From assembly GCA_035771165.1 (NCBI GenBank), contig JAWNZC010000122.1, positions 1,388,001-1,452,000 of the forward strand: a stretch of 64,000 nucleotides of DNA. The letters are read 5' to 3'. Source of the DNA: Paragorgia papillata. Taxonomy: Eukaryota > Cnidaria > Anthozoa > Scleralcyonacea > Coralliidae. Positions 51,691-63,416 of this stretch are shown here, in pieces. Made by a program: the position numbers and the translations under genes. The notes under the pieces were generated by a model that was given only the letters and a program-made list of their open reading frames with translations, had not been told where the DNA came from and ran no database searches. Every line of letters starts with the position of its first letter. The stretch's first letter is position 1.

Positions 51691-53940
51691 ATATATGATA
51701 TATAAAGGGTTGTGTCCCATGTACTATATATATACTGAATATTACTTACGTATCTTTAATCCTTTCTTATAATTGTTTAACTTTCTCCCGTATCAAAATT
51801 ACACTGCGCCTTCAACCGTCGTTGCCTTCGCAAGTTAACAAAAAATACAGCAAGATGTGCTTTTTGGCCTAATAAGCCATATACCGCATTCTTTGCAAAT
51901 TTTATTCGTCTACATTATATAACCCCAATGTCAGTCCAATTACCTATATCTTAGTCAAAAAAATATGACTATGTAACTTAGCATACATTCAGAAATAGAA
52001 TTGATATATTGTGCTGGTCAGTGACCGCCCAGGGGCCTCCACAGTCCTAAATCCGGTGCTGTGAAGAGCAAATTCCACACTTCAAGTCTCAGATATATAT
52101 TATAACTTATTGGATTTATCTAAGCCCGATATAGCAAAATATTTAAGTCGAGAATTCAATATTCCCCTAATATTAAAATTTGAGACTTAAATATTTCCCA
52201 TATCGGACAAAGATGAATCCAATAGGTGTTTTATTATATCGAACAAATAATCGTGCAATTGACGAGTAAATATACCTTGTGCACCTGTCCAAAGGTTGCT
52301 GCCCAATATGTAGTTGTCCTACATCGTAAAATATTGGGCTGGCACGTGACGCTAATGTAGACATTTGATTGGACGATTATTTGCGAGGGTATAATAAAGT
52401 ATATTATTAAGTCAATTGAAGACATTTTTAAGCCAGTCACAACTAGTCTTTTCGCTCTAGTGGCAACTGATCGAGCATGAAAAAATATTGCTTTGATTTG
52501 GGAATTTTGCTTGTGTTTATACGCTAGAATTAAGTTAAAACTTGACGTCTGATGCGACGTCTGAGCAAAACTGATAACCGGTAGAAAATCGCTTAATATA
52601 TGTTCAAACATTTGTCACGGACCTCTGTTGCTAAGCAAAGAACGAAAGAATAAAAGAGCAAAATATTTGACTTGTGGAACGCAATAAATCTTTCTTTTTA
52701 ACTTGGATTTAAAGTTTCGAGGTTAGAAGTGTCAAAAGATTTAGCTAGTTTGTTGTTTAAAACAATTTTAAACGACACAACATTAACGTTTAGCGCAAGG
52801 CTTTATAGATGCAATGAACAGCAACAATCTGTTTTTTAACCGAATTGAAAAATGTTTGTCGGTTTAATAAAAAGAAAATGCTTAAAATTAGGAATTGTTA
52901 TCTTTTTTGAGGAATTATATATCTACATTTTTAACGCCCATTCGATTTAACACATCGAATTCTCCAATTCCACGTTTTTCTGATCCTATATTTTATAGAT
53001 TGTTCGATTTTCCTGAATTCGATTGTCGAAACGGCACATTCTATGCTCGCATGCTCTTAGCTGAAAGAAATTATAAAATTTAAACCCTCACTTTCTAAGA
53101 TGCTATAGCTGAAAAGTATTTTATATTTTAGTAAGTTTAAGTATTCGAGTTATAAAAACTGGATAAAAATGTGATATTTATAGTGATATTTAAAAGCAAC
53201 ATCTTTGACGAATATATAGACAGATATTATAAACACAAATTATATATATATAACCCAAGAATTAACGAAACATCTTGCTATAAATTTGGTTATAGTTAGA
53301 GTATTAGTCATTCTACTAGCTATAGTATATCGAATGAATAAGATATCTTAACCTTAATTTAAAAAAATTACACTTATAAATAAAATTATTTAGAAAGCAT
53401 TTCTTGTCCACAGTTAAAATTTATGTTTAGAAAATAAACTTTTAAAGTAAAATTGAAATATTTTACCTTTGCAAATATTAGGAAGACGATATTGTTGAAG
53501 ACCTGTTTTCTTTTCTCATAGTGATGAAAGAATTAAAAATTATCCCTTTTTATAAGCGATATTATAATTCCTTTGAGCAGGTGTTTCAATCCGAGTCAGG
53601 AAATTATTTTTTCAATTAAATTTATTTTAATTAAAACTGTATCGTGTTGAATCCGGTTATGATGGGTTTAATCTGCGTTGTTTGCCTAAGCACTGGAAAA
53701 ATGTAATGACAATTATTGATAAATCTTTTTCGAGTTGAAAAATGACACATTTCTCATATCTGTAAAGATATACTTTTCACATTTAATAGTTATTCATTGT
53801 TACACATATCTAAAGTAAAAAAATATCAAGCAAAGCAACTTTTTAAGAAATTATAGTTATGTTGGAAAGAATGCCAAAATTATATGTTTGAAGACCCATC
53901 GTTATTATTATTTATTATTTTTTAAATCAATTAAATTATT
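51690..53940. other. AT-rich stretch without supported gene
   Basis: A hairpin near 52100-52215 (TATTTAAGTCGAGAATTCAA against TTGAGACTTAAATATT) is the only structure seen. No exon with recognisable protein motif. Confidence 0.5.
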
Positions 53941-54289
53941 TTTTTAATTAATATATCCTTAAAAAGCCGAGGAAGAATAAATTTTTAAAAATTACAAGAA
54001 AAAGATGAATTTTTCTCAGACGGATATAAATCAACTTACCAAAAACAATAATTCTGATATTAATGTTTTAACATAAATATTAAACTTTGATTGTTGACAA
54101 AAGTTAATGAATTAATGATATAAGCAAAACTTTGAGCTGGGGCAAACGAAAGATGTATGCTTCAATTTCATCGTTGCCTATAGTTTCAAAATGTCGCTGA
54201 TATCGTTTTTAATTCACTGTTAAATATAGAGACTTGTATAGAAGATCTTTAGTTTTGTAGAGAAGAGCCATATTCTTAGACAAGGCACT

Positions 54290-54960
54290 CTCGGGTAACT
54301 GGAAAATCGTTGTGACCCCTAACTTTATTTATACTGGGTAACTCTATATCAGTCATATCTAAAAACTGTTCTCTCTAGAGGTCCAGTAAGAGCCATCACT
54401 CATTGATCCAGTGTTACTACAGGAGGAAACTGGAGGAAATTAAACTAACTTTATTTATTCCTTAACGGTCCAGTAAGGATAATCCTTCATTAATTGGTCC
54501 AGTGTTACTATAGGAGAAACCAGAGTAAACTAAACTAACTTTATTTATACTGGATAACTCTATATCAGTCATATCTAAATTGTTCTCTCTAGAGGTCCAG
54601 TATGGGCCATCACTCATTGATCCAGTACAGGAGGAAACTGGAGGAGACTAAACTGACTTTATTTATGCTGGATAACACTATCAGTCATATATAAACTGTT
54701 CTCCTTAGACGTCCTAAGAATCACCTTCATTGCTCCAGTGTTATAGGAGAAAACCAGAGTAAACTAAACTAACTTTATTTATACTCGATAACTCTATCAG
54801 TCATATCTATTAAACTGTTCTCCCAAGAGGTCCAGTAAGGACCATCCCTCATTGCTCCATTGTTACTACAGGAGAAAACCAGAGTAAACTAAAGTAACTT
54901 TATTTATACTTAAAAAACTCATTAATAATTCATGAGGAAAACACAAAAGAAATCAATACC
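54290..54960 (-). repeat. Tandem SINE tails, about 130 bp units
   Basis: CTAACTTTATTTATACTGG..AACTGTTCTCTCTAGAGGTCCAGTA..CTCATTGATCCAGTGTTACTA occurs about five times with drift. The unit is the distal body of the tRNA-headed SINE at 54975-55268. Repeated in unit 2 at 56840-57200. Confidence 0.75.
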
Positions 54961-54974
54961 GTAGCAGAGGTTGT

Positions 54975-55268
54975 AAATCGGATACAGATCGGCTGCTCAT
55001 GCTGTATCTATTACTTGATAACCCTATCATGCAGTCATCTATCTGAACTGCTCTCTCTAGAGACCAGTAAAGGTCATCTCTCATTAGTCCAGTGGGGAAA
55101 CTGGAGTTCCCGGAGGAAACCTGTGATGTTTGGTAGAGTGCAACTGGAAGCACTCTTCTCACATGCGGCCAATGTGAAATTTTAATCAGATAACTGCACT
55201 ACAAACAAGAATTGAACCTTGATAGCAGAACAACATGTGCGTTAACCACTGTCAGCCACTCACGCCAT
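54975..55268 (-). mobile_element. tRNA-headed SINE, copy 2
   Basis: On minus: GTGGCTGACAGTGGTTAACG (box A) and GGTTCAATTC (box B, 55209-55218). The body follows with GCCGCATGTGAGAAGAGTGC and ACCAAACATCACAGG. Same body as 5580-5845. Confidence 0.72.
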
Positions 55269-56249
55269 AGTGGTGACCCTATTTGAGAAAAATTGCGACC
55301 CTATTTGAAGTCGTTGACCTCACTTTATGAAACCCTGACCTACAGTAAACAAATATGCCTTTAAATTGTCTATACAAAAAACCCTTCGGCCTCCAGTAAA
55401 ATTATCTTAATTTTTTTGAAAATGTTCTGTAAAAAAATATGAAAACAGGAAGAAACAGAAGAAGCAGACAAGTTTAATTAAGTTGTATCTTCCTGCATGA
55501 TCGCCACAAGAAAAATCATTTTCCACGTAGCAATAATCAAACACAATGTGGTATATGTTAAGTATTTCATCGATTAATTAAATAAATTTTATTTTAAATT
55601 GTTGTCTGAAAACGGTTATAGCGTCCGTATGTGCGCCGCAAGAATAATATATTAAGTAAAGATTAATAAAAACATTTAAAATTAACACATAATATCAATT
55701 TATTAATATATATTTTTAGCTCCTACAAACTTTAATAAGCATGAGTGCTTATATTAGAAGACGAATCGGACTTGCAGGAATTTCTTGTTTAGTTTTAAGG
55801 AATAAGATTACTTTTCTAAATATAAGCAAATTCGGATTTTTAATAAGCTAAACTTACGTTTATATTAAAATAACATTTGAATTTGACTATAGTTAAACTT
55901 GTAAAGCGTTTTTGTATTAATATTTTTGAAGTCGGAGAGATCTGTCGCAATTTGATATGATGGCTATTTATTAGTTGGGTTTATTTCCTGCATGCGTGTT
56001 GGGTTTTTTTGTGGGAATTGGGGAATAGAAAAATATTTTCAGAAGACATGCATACAGAAATATCAAACGCCCATTTTCTATTTCTCAATTAAAAGCTACG
56101 ATTTCTGTAACGCTAACGTTTTATACTTTAACCTATTTTTCATTTTGTTTTTTAGCACACTGCGCCGGGGTTATTCCATACATGTAGAAATATAAATCCA
56201 AATATATCTCAGAAAACCATGCAGACTATTATAAATTTCGAAATATTGT

Positions 56250-56455
56250 AAGGTTTAATAGATATATACTGCCGAAACAGAGAATGTAGGAGTCTAACGT
56301 TTCGAGCGAAGGCTGGCCTTCTCTCTGACAAAGGGCCGGCCTTCGCTCGAAACGTTAGACTACTATGTTCTCTGTTTCGGCAGTATATCTAACCTTACTA
56401 TATTTCGATTGTTGTTTCAACACTGCCAACGCAGCACGCTACTTTTATTATAAAT
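56250..56455. mobile_element. Fold-back element, GACGAAGGG family, copy 3
   Basis: Arms GATATATACTGCCGAAACAG and complement. Centre CTCTCTGACAAAGGGCCGGCC then TTCGCTCGAAACG. Confidence 0.8.
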
Positions 56456-57209
56456 TTTTAAAAAAATATATCCTTAAAAAGCCGAGGAAGAATACATTTT
56501 TAAAAATTACAAGAAAAAGAAGAATTTTTCTCAGACGGATATAAATCAACTTACGAAATCAATAATTCTGATATTAATATTTTTAAATAAATATTAAACT
56601 TTGATTGTTGACAAAAGTTAATGAATTAATGATATAAACAAAACTTTGAGCTAGGGCAAACGAAAGATGTATGCTTCAATTTCAATGATTGTTGATATCG
56701 TCGCCTATAGCTCCAAAATGTCGCTGATATCGTTTTGAATTCACTGTTAAATATAGAGACTTGTATAGAAGATCTTTAGTTTTGTAGAGAAGAGCCATAT
56801 TCGTAGACAAGGCACGCTCGGGTAACTGGAAAATCGTTGTGACCCCTAACTTTATTTATACTGGATAACTCTATGTCAGTCATATCTAAAAACTGTTCTC
56901 TCTAGAGGTCCAGTAAGAGCCATCACTCATTGATCCAGTGTTACTACAGGAGGAAACTGGAGGAAATTAAACTAACTTTATTTATTCCTTAACGGTCCAG
57001 TAAGGATAATCCTTCATTAATTGGTCCAGTGTTACTATAGGAGAGTTTTATACTCGATAACTCTTGCTATCAGTCATGTATATTAAACTGTTCTCCCTAG
57101 AGGCCCGCCAGTAAGGAGTAAGGACCATCCCTCATTGCTCCATTGTTACTATAGGAGAAAACCAGAGTAAACTAAAGTAACTTTATTTATACTTGATAAC
57201 CCTATCATG

Positions 57210-57447
57210 CAGTCATCTATCTAAACTGTTTTCTCTAGAGACCAGTAAAGGTCATCTCTCATTAGTCCAGTGGGGAAACTGGAGTTCCTGGAGGAAACCT
57301 GTGATGTTTGGTAGAGTGTAACTGGAAGCACTCTTCTCACATGCGGCCAATGTGAAATTTTAATCAGATAACTGCACTATAAACAAGAATTGAACCCTGA
57401 TAGCAGAACAACATGTGCGTTAACCACTGTCAGCCACTCACGCCATA
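57210..57447 (-). mobile_element. tRNA-headed SINE, copy 3
   Basis: Duplicate of the copy at 54975-55268 within unit 2. Box B complement at 57387-57396. Confidence 0.72.
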
Positions 57448-57950
57448 GTGGTGACCCTATTTGAGAAAAATTGCGACCCTATTTGAAGTCGTTGACCTCA
57501 CTTTATGAAACCCTGACCTACAGTAAACAAATATGCCTTTAAATTGTCTATACAAAAAAAACCCTTCGGCCTCCAGTAAAATTATCTTAACTTTTTTGAA
57601 AATGTTCTGTAAAAAAATATGAAAACAGGAAGAAACAGAAGAAGCAGACAAGTTTAATTAAGTTGTATCTTCCTGCATGCTCGCCACAAGAAAAATCATT
57701 TTCCACGTAGCAATAATCAAACACAATGTGGTATATGTTAAGTATTTCATCGATTAATTAAATAAATTTTATTTTAAATTGTTGTCTGAAAAAGGTTATA
57801 GCGTCCATATGTGCGCCGCAAGAATAATATATTAAGTAAAGATTAATAAAAACATTTAAAATTAACACATAATATCAATTTATTAATATATATTTTTAGC
57901 TCCTACAAACTTTTAATTAGCATGAGTGCTTAAGTTAGAAGACGAATCGG

Positions 57951-58297
57951 CATAGGCGTACGGGCACAAATTTATAGGGGGGGCGGCGAACATTTTGCCC
58001 GACTGAAACGGAATTGCCCATTTTGCCCGACTTTTGATATAAAAAAAACACTAAGTGCCTGTTGTTCAATATACTTTATCTTCTACAATACACAGATATT
58101 AAATTGTTTTGATTACTTTTCCTTATTTTCATCCTATTTAAAAAAATTTTCCCTATATTTTTGCCCGACTTAGCTTGAAAATTTGCCCGACTTAGCTTGA
58201 AAATTTGCCCGACTTAGCAACATTTCCATTCGTCTGGGAGGGCAGCTGCCCCCCTGCCCCCCCCCCCCCCCCCCCCCCCCCGCCTCGTACGCCTATG
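57951..58297. mobile_element. hAT-like MITE with 8-bp target duplication
   Basis: CATAGGCGTACG / CGTACGCCTATG are perfect 12-bp ends. CGAATCGG flanks both sides (57943-57950, 58298-58305). The undisturbed site (GACGAATCGGACTT) is in unit 1 near 55760. The interior has repeated TTGCCCGACTTAGC and a C22 run. Confidence 0.92.
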
Positions 58298-58869
58298 CGA
58301 ATCGGACTTACAGGAATTTCTTGTTTAGTTTTAAGGAATAAGATTACTTTTCTAAATATAAGCAAATTCGGATTTTTAATAAGCTAAACTTACGTTTATA
58401 TTAAAATAACATTTGAATTTGACTATAGTTAAACTTGTAAAGCGTTTTTGTATTAATATTTTTGAAGTCAGAGAGATCTGTCGCAATTCGATATGATGGC
58501 TATTTATTAGTTGGGTTTATTTCCTGCATGCGTGTTGGGGGATTTTTGTGGGAATTGGGGAATAGAAAAATATTTTCCGAAGACATGCATACAGAAATAT
58601 CAAATTAATAACTTTGAAAATTGAGCAGAACTTTAATGATAACTTTGAAATCTTCACCCTTCAGATTTGCTAACCGCTATTCGGTTCATTCGCCCATTTT
58701 CTATTTCTCAATTAAAAGCTACGATTTCTGTAACGCTAAATTTTTTTGGACTATACTTTAACCTATTTTTCATTTTGTTTTTTAGCACACTGCGCCGGGG
58801 TTTATTCCATACATGTAGAAATATAAATCCAAATATATCTCAGAAAACCATGCAGACTATTATAAATTT

Positions 58870-59085
58870 CGAAATATTGTAAGGTTTAATAGATATACTG
58901 CCGAAACAGAGAATGTAGGAGTCTAACGTTTCGAGCGAAGGCTGGCCTTCTCTCTGACAAAGGGCCGGCCTTCGCTCGAAACGTTAGACTACTACTATGT
59001 TCTCTGTTTCGGCAGTATATCTAACCTTACTATATTTCGATTGTTGTTTCAACACTGCCAACGCAGCACGCTAATTTTATTATAA
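58870..59085. mobile_element. Fold-back element, GACGAAGGG family, copy 4
   Basis: Duplicate of 56250-56455 at the end of unit 2. Confidence 0.8.
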
Positions 59086-59090
59086 ATTTC

Positions 59091-60110
59091 CCTGTCTTGT
59101 CTTTATACAGCACTCGGGAGCCATTCAAGATGGGCGCGAGGAGAGAGAATGCCCTCGTATAAAGCCTGGATTTTGGCGGGATTATTTGACGAGGAATTTT
59201 TTGCTCCATGCATTCAGAAGACCAAAGTAAGTTCAGCACACTGGAAGGACCAATTGAAAAACTCGGTAAGTGTGCTGTTGAAGATTTTGGCCGTTTTTTT
59301 TTAGTTTACGCGAAGATCATGCTTTTAGCTGGCGGCGAAAATTTTTAAAATATATTTTTGTTACGCGAAATTTTTGTTGCGTTATCTTAAGCTGTCACTA
59401 AAACTTGATAAATTGCCAACTCATCGGTTCCAACTACAGTACATACCCAGAGTACGCCAATAGCATCCCTATACAGTACATATGACAGAAATATGAAGAA
59501 GCTTAATTTTGCGATACTTCGACAGAGACAAAGAAGAATTTCGTACAGTTTGAGTTGAATATAAATATGCAGAACTAATATTGCATCAATGTGCATGTCT
59601 ACCATACGAGAATCGCCTCCCACATCGGTAATCTGATGTATATTTTGTAGGAAACTGTTATACGTGATACAAGTCTTATAGACGGTTATATGCCTAGACC
59701 TCGCGTTATACGTTGTTTAATGCTCGTTTTATTTGATAATGTCAATAAGAGCTCACTTGTTTCCTGAATCGTTAAATTCATGATAGTACAGATTAGCATT
59801 TATTATATAGCATGCTATCGGATATGTGCGTTTGCGTAATCTGATTCGTTCCCTACTACCAGGCTATCAGCTCATATCCTGCTAGTAGAGGAAAAACAAG
59901 ATGGCGGCATGTTTTTTTAAACTGCCGAAAAGAGTTGAAATTGACGGATTTTTATACAGAAAAACATCAACTCCCTCAAACCAATGTATAAAAAAACAAC
60001 ATTGTATAAAAATACATTAACAAATACACAATTTAGCATGTTAAATGGTAAAATTCACCTAAAAATTACGTCTTTTTACTTCAAAAACCCGACTAAATTA
60101 ACGGGTTGAT
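59091..60110. other. Unassigned stretch
   Basis: A possible exon-like segment at 59112-59267 (flanked by TTATACAG and GTAAGT) has an internal stop in the best frame. Otherwise I recognise nothing. A block near 59695-59800 (AATGCTCGTTTTATTTGATAAT) recurs at 61535-61625. Confidence 0.4.
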
Positions 60111-60119
60111 ATTAATTTG

Positions 60120-60710
60120 GGTACCCGGACATTTTGCCGAAAGACATTTTGCCGAACGGACATTTTGCCGAATGACATTTTGCCGAAAGACATTTTGCCG
60201 AAAGACAATTTGCCGAACGGACTATTTGCCGAACGGACTATTTGCCGAACGGACTATTTGCCGACATTTCTACCAAGATTAACACGTGGAAATAACAAGT
60301 TTATTTATATCGTATATTAACAAATGCATATTACTATACATGGCATATATATTTTACGAGCATTAGCTAATTATTCCCAAGTGATTAGTCTATTGTTATA
60401 GATATTGTCATTAAAATATAATTATGCGTAGGAAAAAAACAAATGAGTTTTGTGGTAAAAAATATGTTTCTTTATTATATGTCCTTTCGGCAAATATAGT
60501 CCGTTCGGCAAATAGTCCGTTCGGCAAATAGTCCGTTCGGCAAATAGTCCGTTCGGCAAATAGTCCATTCGGTAAATAGTCCGTTCGGCAAAATGTCTTT
60601 CGGCAAAATGTCTTTCGGCAAAATGTCTTTCGGCAAAATGTCTTTCGGCAAAATGTCTTTCGGCAAATTGTCTTTCGGCAAATTGTCTTTCGGCAAAATG
60701 TCCGGCCACG
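60120..60710. mobile_element. Foldback-type element made of inverted arrays of 17-bp repeats
   Basis: Left array: repeated GACATTTTGCCGAA(A/C)G and GGACTATTTGCCGAAC (60126-60265). The right array (60480-60705) is the same repeats inverted. ATTAATTTG occurs at both edges (60111-60119, 60711-60719), a 9-bp duplication as made by Mutator-like transposases. Central about 210 bp is AT-rich, no ORF. Confidence 0.85.
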
Positions 60711-60719
60711 ATTAATTTG

Positions 60720-62340
60720 TTGCCAAACAAAGAAACTCACGGTTAAAATCAAGCTTACAACACACATTACGTAGGAGATCACCAGTAAAGAGACTTTTTT
60801 GATTTAGATAAGCATTTGGAGTAGTAAAAAGCATGTTCTTTTTCAAAAACAACCAACTAAGTAATTTAGTTTCACTGCCGAAGGTGTTTCAATTTCATTT
60901 TTGCATGAAATCAAAACCTTTTTCACGACAGCAACGCTAATATAAACAACTGACCCACCTTTTGACTTCATAAAGGTACTTTTTAATCTTTTTTGTTGAT
61001 CTGCTTAACACATTTTTTGCCTCTCGAGCAACATTTATACAATATTTCGAAGCTGTTTACCAAACAGCTCAGCGAGAAACTCTATGTGAATGCATCATTA
61101 GGCATGGCGGAAGTATTAGGCCCGTTCCAAACGCCGCTCTTCTCATGCGCCGAACCTAATGCAAATCAGCATAAACAAAGGATTTAGGTCATTATCATTA
61201 GGTTCGGCACATAAGAAGAGCGGCGTTTGGAACAGGCCTAAGTTGCCTATGTCGGAAGTTTGTTGTTTCAAACATTTCGCTGTAATTTTGTCTCTTGTAC
61301 AGTGCTAGGCTATATAATAAAACAGTTATACCATTCGCTCTCGTTGTATACGAACTAATAACCAACTCGGCGAAGCGCCTCGTTGGCTATATGCGCTCAT
61401 ATACAACTCGAGCTCATGGTATAACTGTTAAATATACCTCTTCAAGAGGTATATATCTGTATATATACCTCTTACCAGGTATTTATCATAGATACATCCC
61501 TACAAAAAACAAAGGAAACCGACTCAACTATTAAATAATGCTCGTTGTTTTATTTGATAATATCAATAAGAACTCACTTGTTTCCTGAATCGTTAAATTC
61601 ATGATAGTACAGATTAGCATATATACCTCGCATGTGCATAGTGCCTAGTTCACAATGTGATTGACTTTCTGAATCTCGGGGTAACCAGCACTATTTACCT
61701 GCGGGCAGTTTTTGCTTTGTTTACAAAAGCAGGAGATTTTGTTGATAAACAAGGCTGATGTCATGTAGTAGAATAACGACAAAAATCAAAAAAATTAAGT
61801 AGAAAAGTGTCCACAGGTATGTTTCTTTAAAATTTTCTATAATATATTCAAAAGTTGTAAAATCTGTTTTGTCGACAAATATCGAGTACGTCAAGTTGCG
61901 AGCGACCCTGCCTGAAAATAGTGTACCTTCCACTTCAGTGAATAATTGTTAAATATTATTCAAATTTACTCTTACATCACATTAAGTATAGGTTATTTTG
62001 AGGCCACGAGAGGGTATGTGATTTATTCACCGAGGGCGAAGCCCAAGTAGAATAAGCACATATCCCCGAGGGTTACAGGAGTCACAATAGAGACAAGGTT
62101 GACAGGAGTCACAATAGAAAAGAAATATTGAGGGGAATATTAATCTATTGTTTTGCTAGGGGCTATTGAATATATTCCTCGAAAAGAACAAAGGAAACCG
62201 AGGCGCGTGAAAATTAACTCCACTTAACGTGACATTACTCAGGTAATGATCCACCGTGTGACGTCATACAACTGTGGATGTTGACGGCGTTTTCGTATTG
62301 ATGTTGGTTACGAGCGTAATTACCACCATTAAATTGAAAC
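60720..62340. other. Unassigned stretch with small hairpins
   Basis: 61118-61245 is a hairpin (TTAGGCCCGTTCCAAACGCC against GGCGTTTGGAACAGGCCTAA). 61305-61440 pairs TATAATAAAACAGTTATACCA with TGGTATAACTGTTAAATATAC. 61420-61480 has GAGGTATATA motifs. No gene recognised. Confidence 0.5.
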
Positions 62341-62539
62341 GCTTTAATCCCTAAATACATATTAACACTTTGAGGCCTGGACCTCTCCCTTTGCTGAATA
62401 AAATCGTCTGGCGTTAGCCAGAATAAACCTTAAAGACTCGTCGTCAGGCTTCAAAGTGTTAAAGAGATAGGTTTTAACACTTTGAGGCCTGGACCTCTCC
62501 CTGTGCTGAATAAAATCGTCTGGCGTTAGCCAGAATAAA

Positions 62540-62878
62540 CAGGGGCGTAGGAAGCAGGGGGGCGCCGCAATATTTTGTAAGGGTGGCTGGAATAGCTTTC
62601 GGGCCCCCCCAAAAATAATTGAATTTAAAAAAAATTGCAGCGAAATATTGCGCTGATCGGCCAATTAATAATAATAATCCATCCTGACTCACGGATAGCA
62701 TAGACTCACAAATCATAATGAAAGAATTAATGAAAGGGCCTAACGAGTTTGGCCATGAAAATGCCATTTCCGACGATCTAGAGACTCCAAATTTTCAAAC
62801 TTTTACCGCTCGGCGCAACCATGGTGGCGCCTCGTGGGAGTCAGCCCCCCTAAGTTTATCAAGCTTCCTACGCCCCTG
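62540..62878. mobile_element. hAT-like MITE with CAGGGGCGTAGGAAGC ends
   Basis: CAGGGGCGTAGGAAGC and GCTTCCTACGCCCCTG are perfect 16-bp inverted ends. Flanks AGAATAAA and TTGATAAA look like a diverged 8-bp duplication. The short matching peptides on minus are not a transposase. Confidence 0.82.
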
Positions 62879-62894
62879 CCTTGATAAACCTTAA

Positions 62895-63383
62895 AGGGCA
62901 TATGACTCGAAAATTAAGTTTGTCTTATTGAAAAGAACATTTAAAATGATAAAATAACATCTTTTGCAGTTTTTGGTTTCCTTGCTTCGTTTTTGAGATA
63001 TTCCAGCTTGTTTGATATGCAAATGACACAACTTTTTACGTCACATGTGCATAATGACTTACCAGAAAAGGTTACATATCTTTGCTATTATGAAAACATG
63101 GGCTTAACTCAAAGGAAGCATGTGCGTGTTTCTACCCACAACACCAAACATGTAGAATTCCAAGTGATTTCGTTTCACAATAGCAAAGATATGTAACCTT
63201 CTCTCGGTAACTCATAATACTCATTATGCACATGTGACGTAAAAAGTTGTGTCATTTGCATATCAAACAAACTGGAATATCTCAAAAACGAAGCGAGGAA
63301 ACCAAAAACTGCAAAAGACGTTATTTTATCATTTTAAATGTTCTTTTCAATAAGACAAACTTAATTTTCGAGTCATATGCCCT
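62895..63383. mobile_element. TTAA-flanked fold-back element, AGGGCATATGACTCG family
   Basis: TTAA at 62891-62894 and 63384-63387. Ends AGGGCATATGACTCGAAAAT and complement. The unoccupied site (AACCTTAAAGACTCG) is in the adjacent unit at 62425-62440. Confidence 0.92.
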
Positions 63384-63416
63384 TTAAAGACTCGTCGTCA
63401 GGCTTCAAAGTGTTAA

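Larger units (their letters stand above)
53945..59090 (+). repeat. 2.5 kb tandem duplication
   Basis: Unit 1 begins TATATCCTTAAAAAGCCGAGG near 53951 and unit 2 at 56467. Both end with the GACGAAGGG fold-back and CAGCACGCTA(C/A)TTTTATTATAAA (56435 and 59065). Unit 2 has lost part of the internal array (54.5-54.8 kb) and gained a hAT-like insertion (57951-58297) and a short block near 58600-58690. Confidence 0.9.
62366..63416. mobile_element. Two tandem TTAACACTTTGA units, the second with two nested insertions
   Basis: Unit 1 (62366-62461) is intact: TTAACACTTTGAGGCCTGG to CAGGCTTCAAAGTGTTAA. Unit 2 begins at 62475, is broken at 62540 by the CAGGGGCGTAGG element and at 62895 by the TTAA element, and resumes at 63388 with AGACTCGTCGTCAGGC. 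Confidence 0.9.

Noticed and set aside
59112..59267. Possible exon between TTATACAG and GTAAGT
   Set aside because: The best frame has an internal stop, no protein family is recognised, and no partner exons were found nearby.
60411..60782. Frames with repeated FCRKT / LPKDI peptides
   Set aside because: Translation of the 17-bp Foldback repeats; same in three frames.
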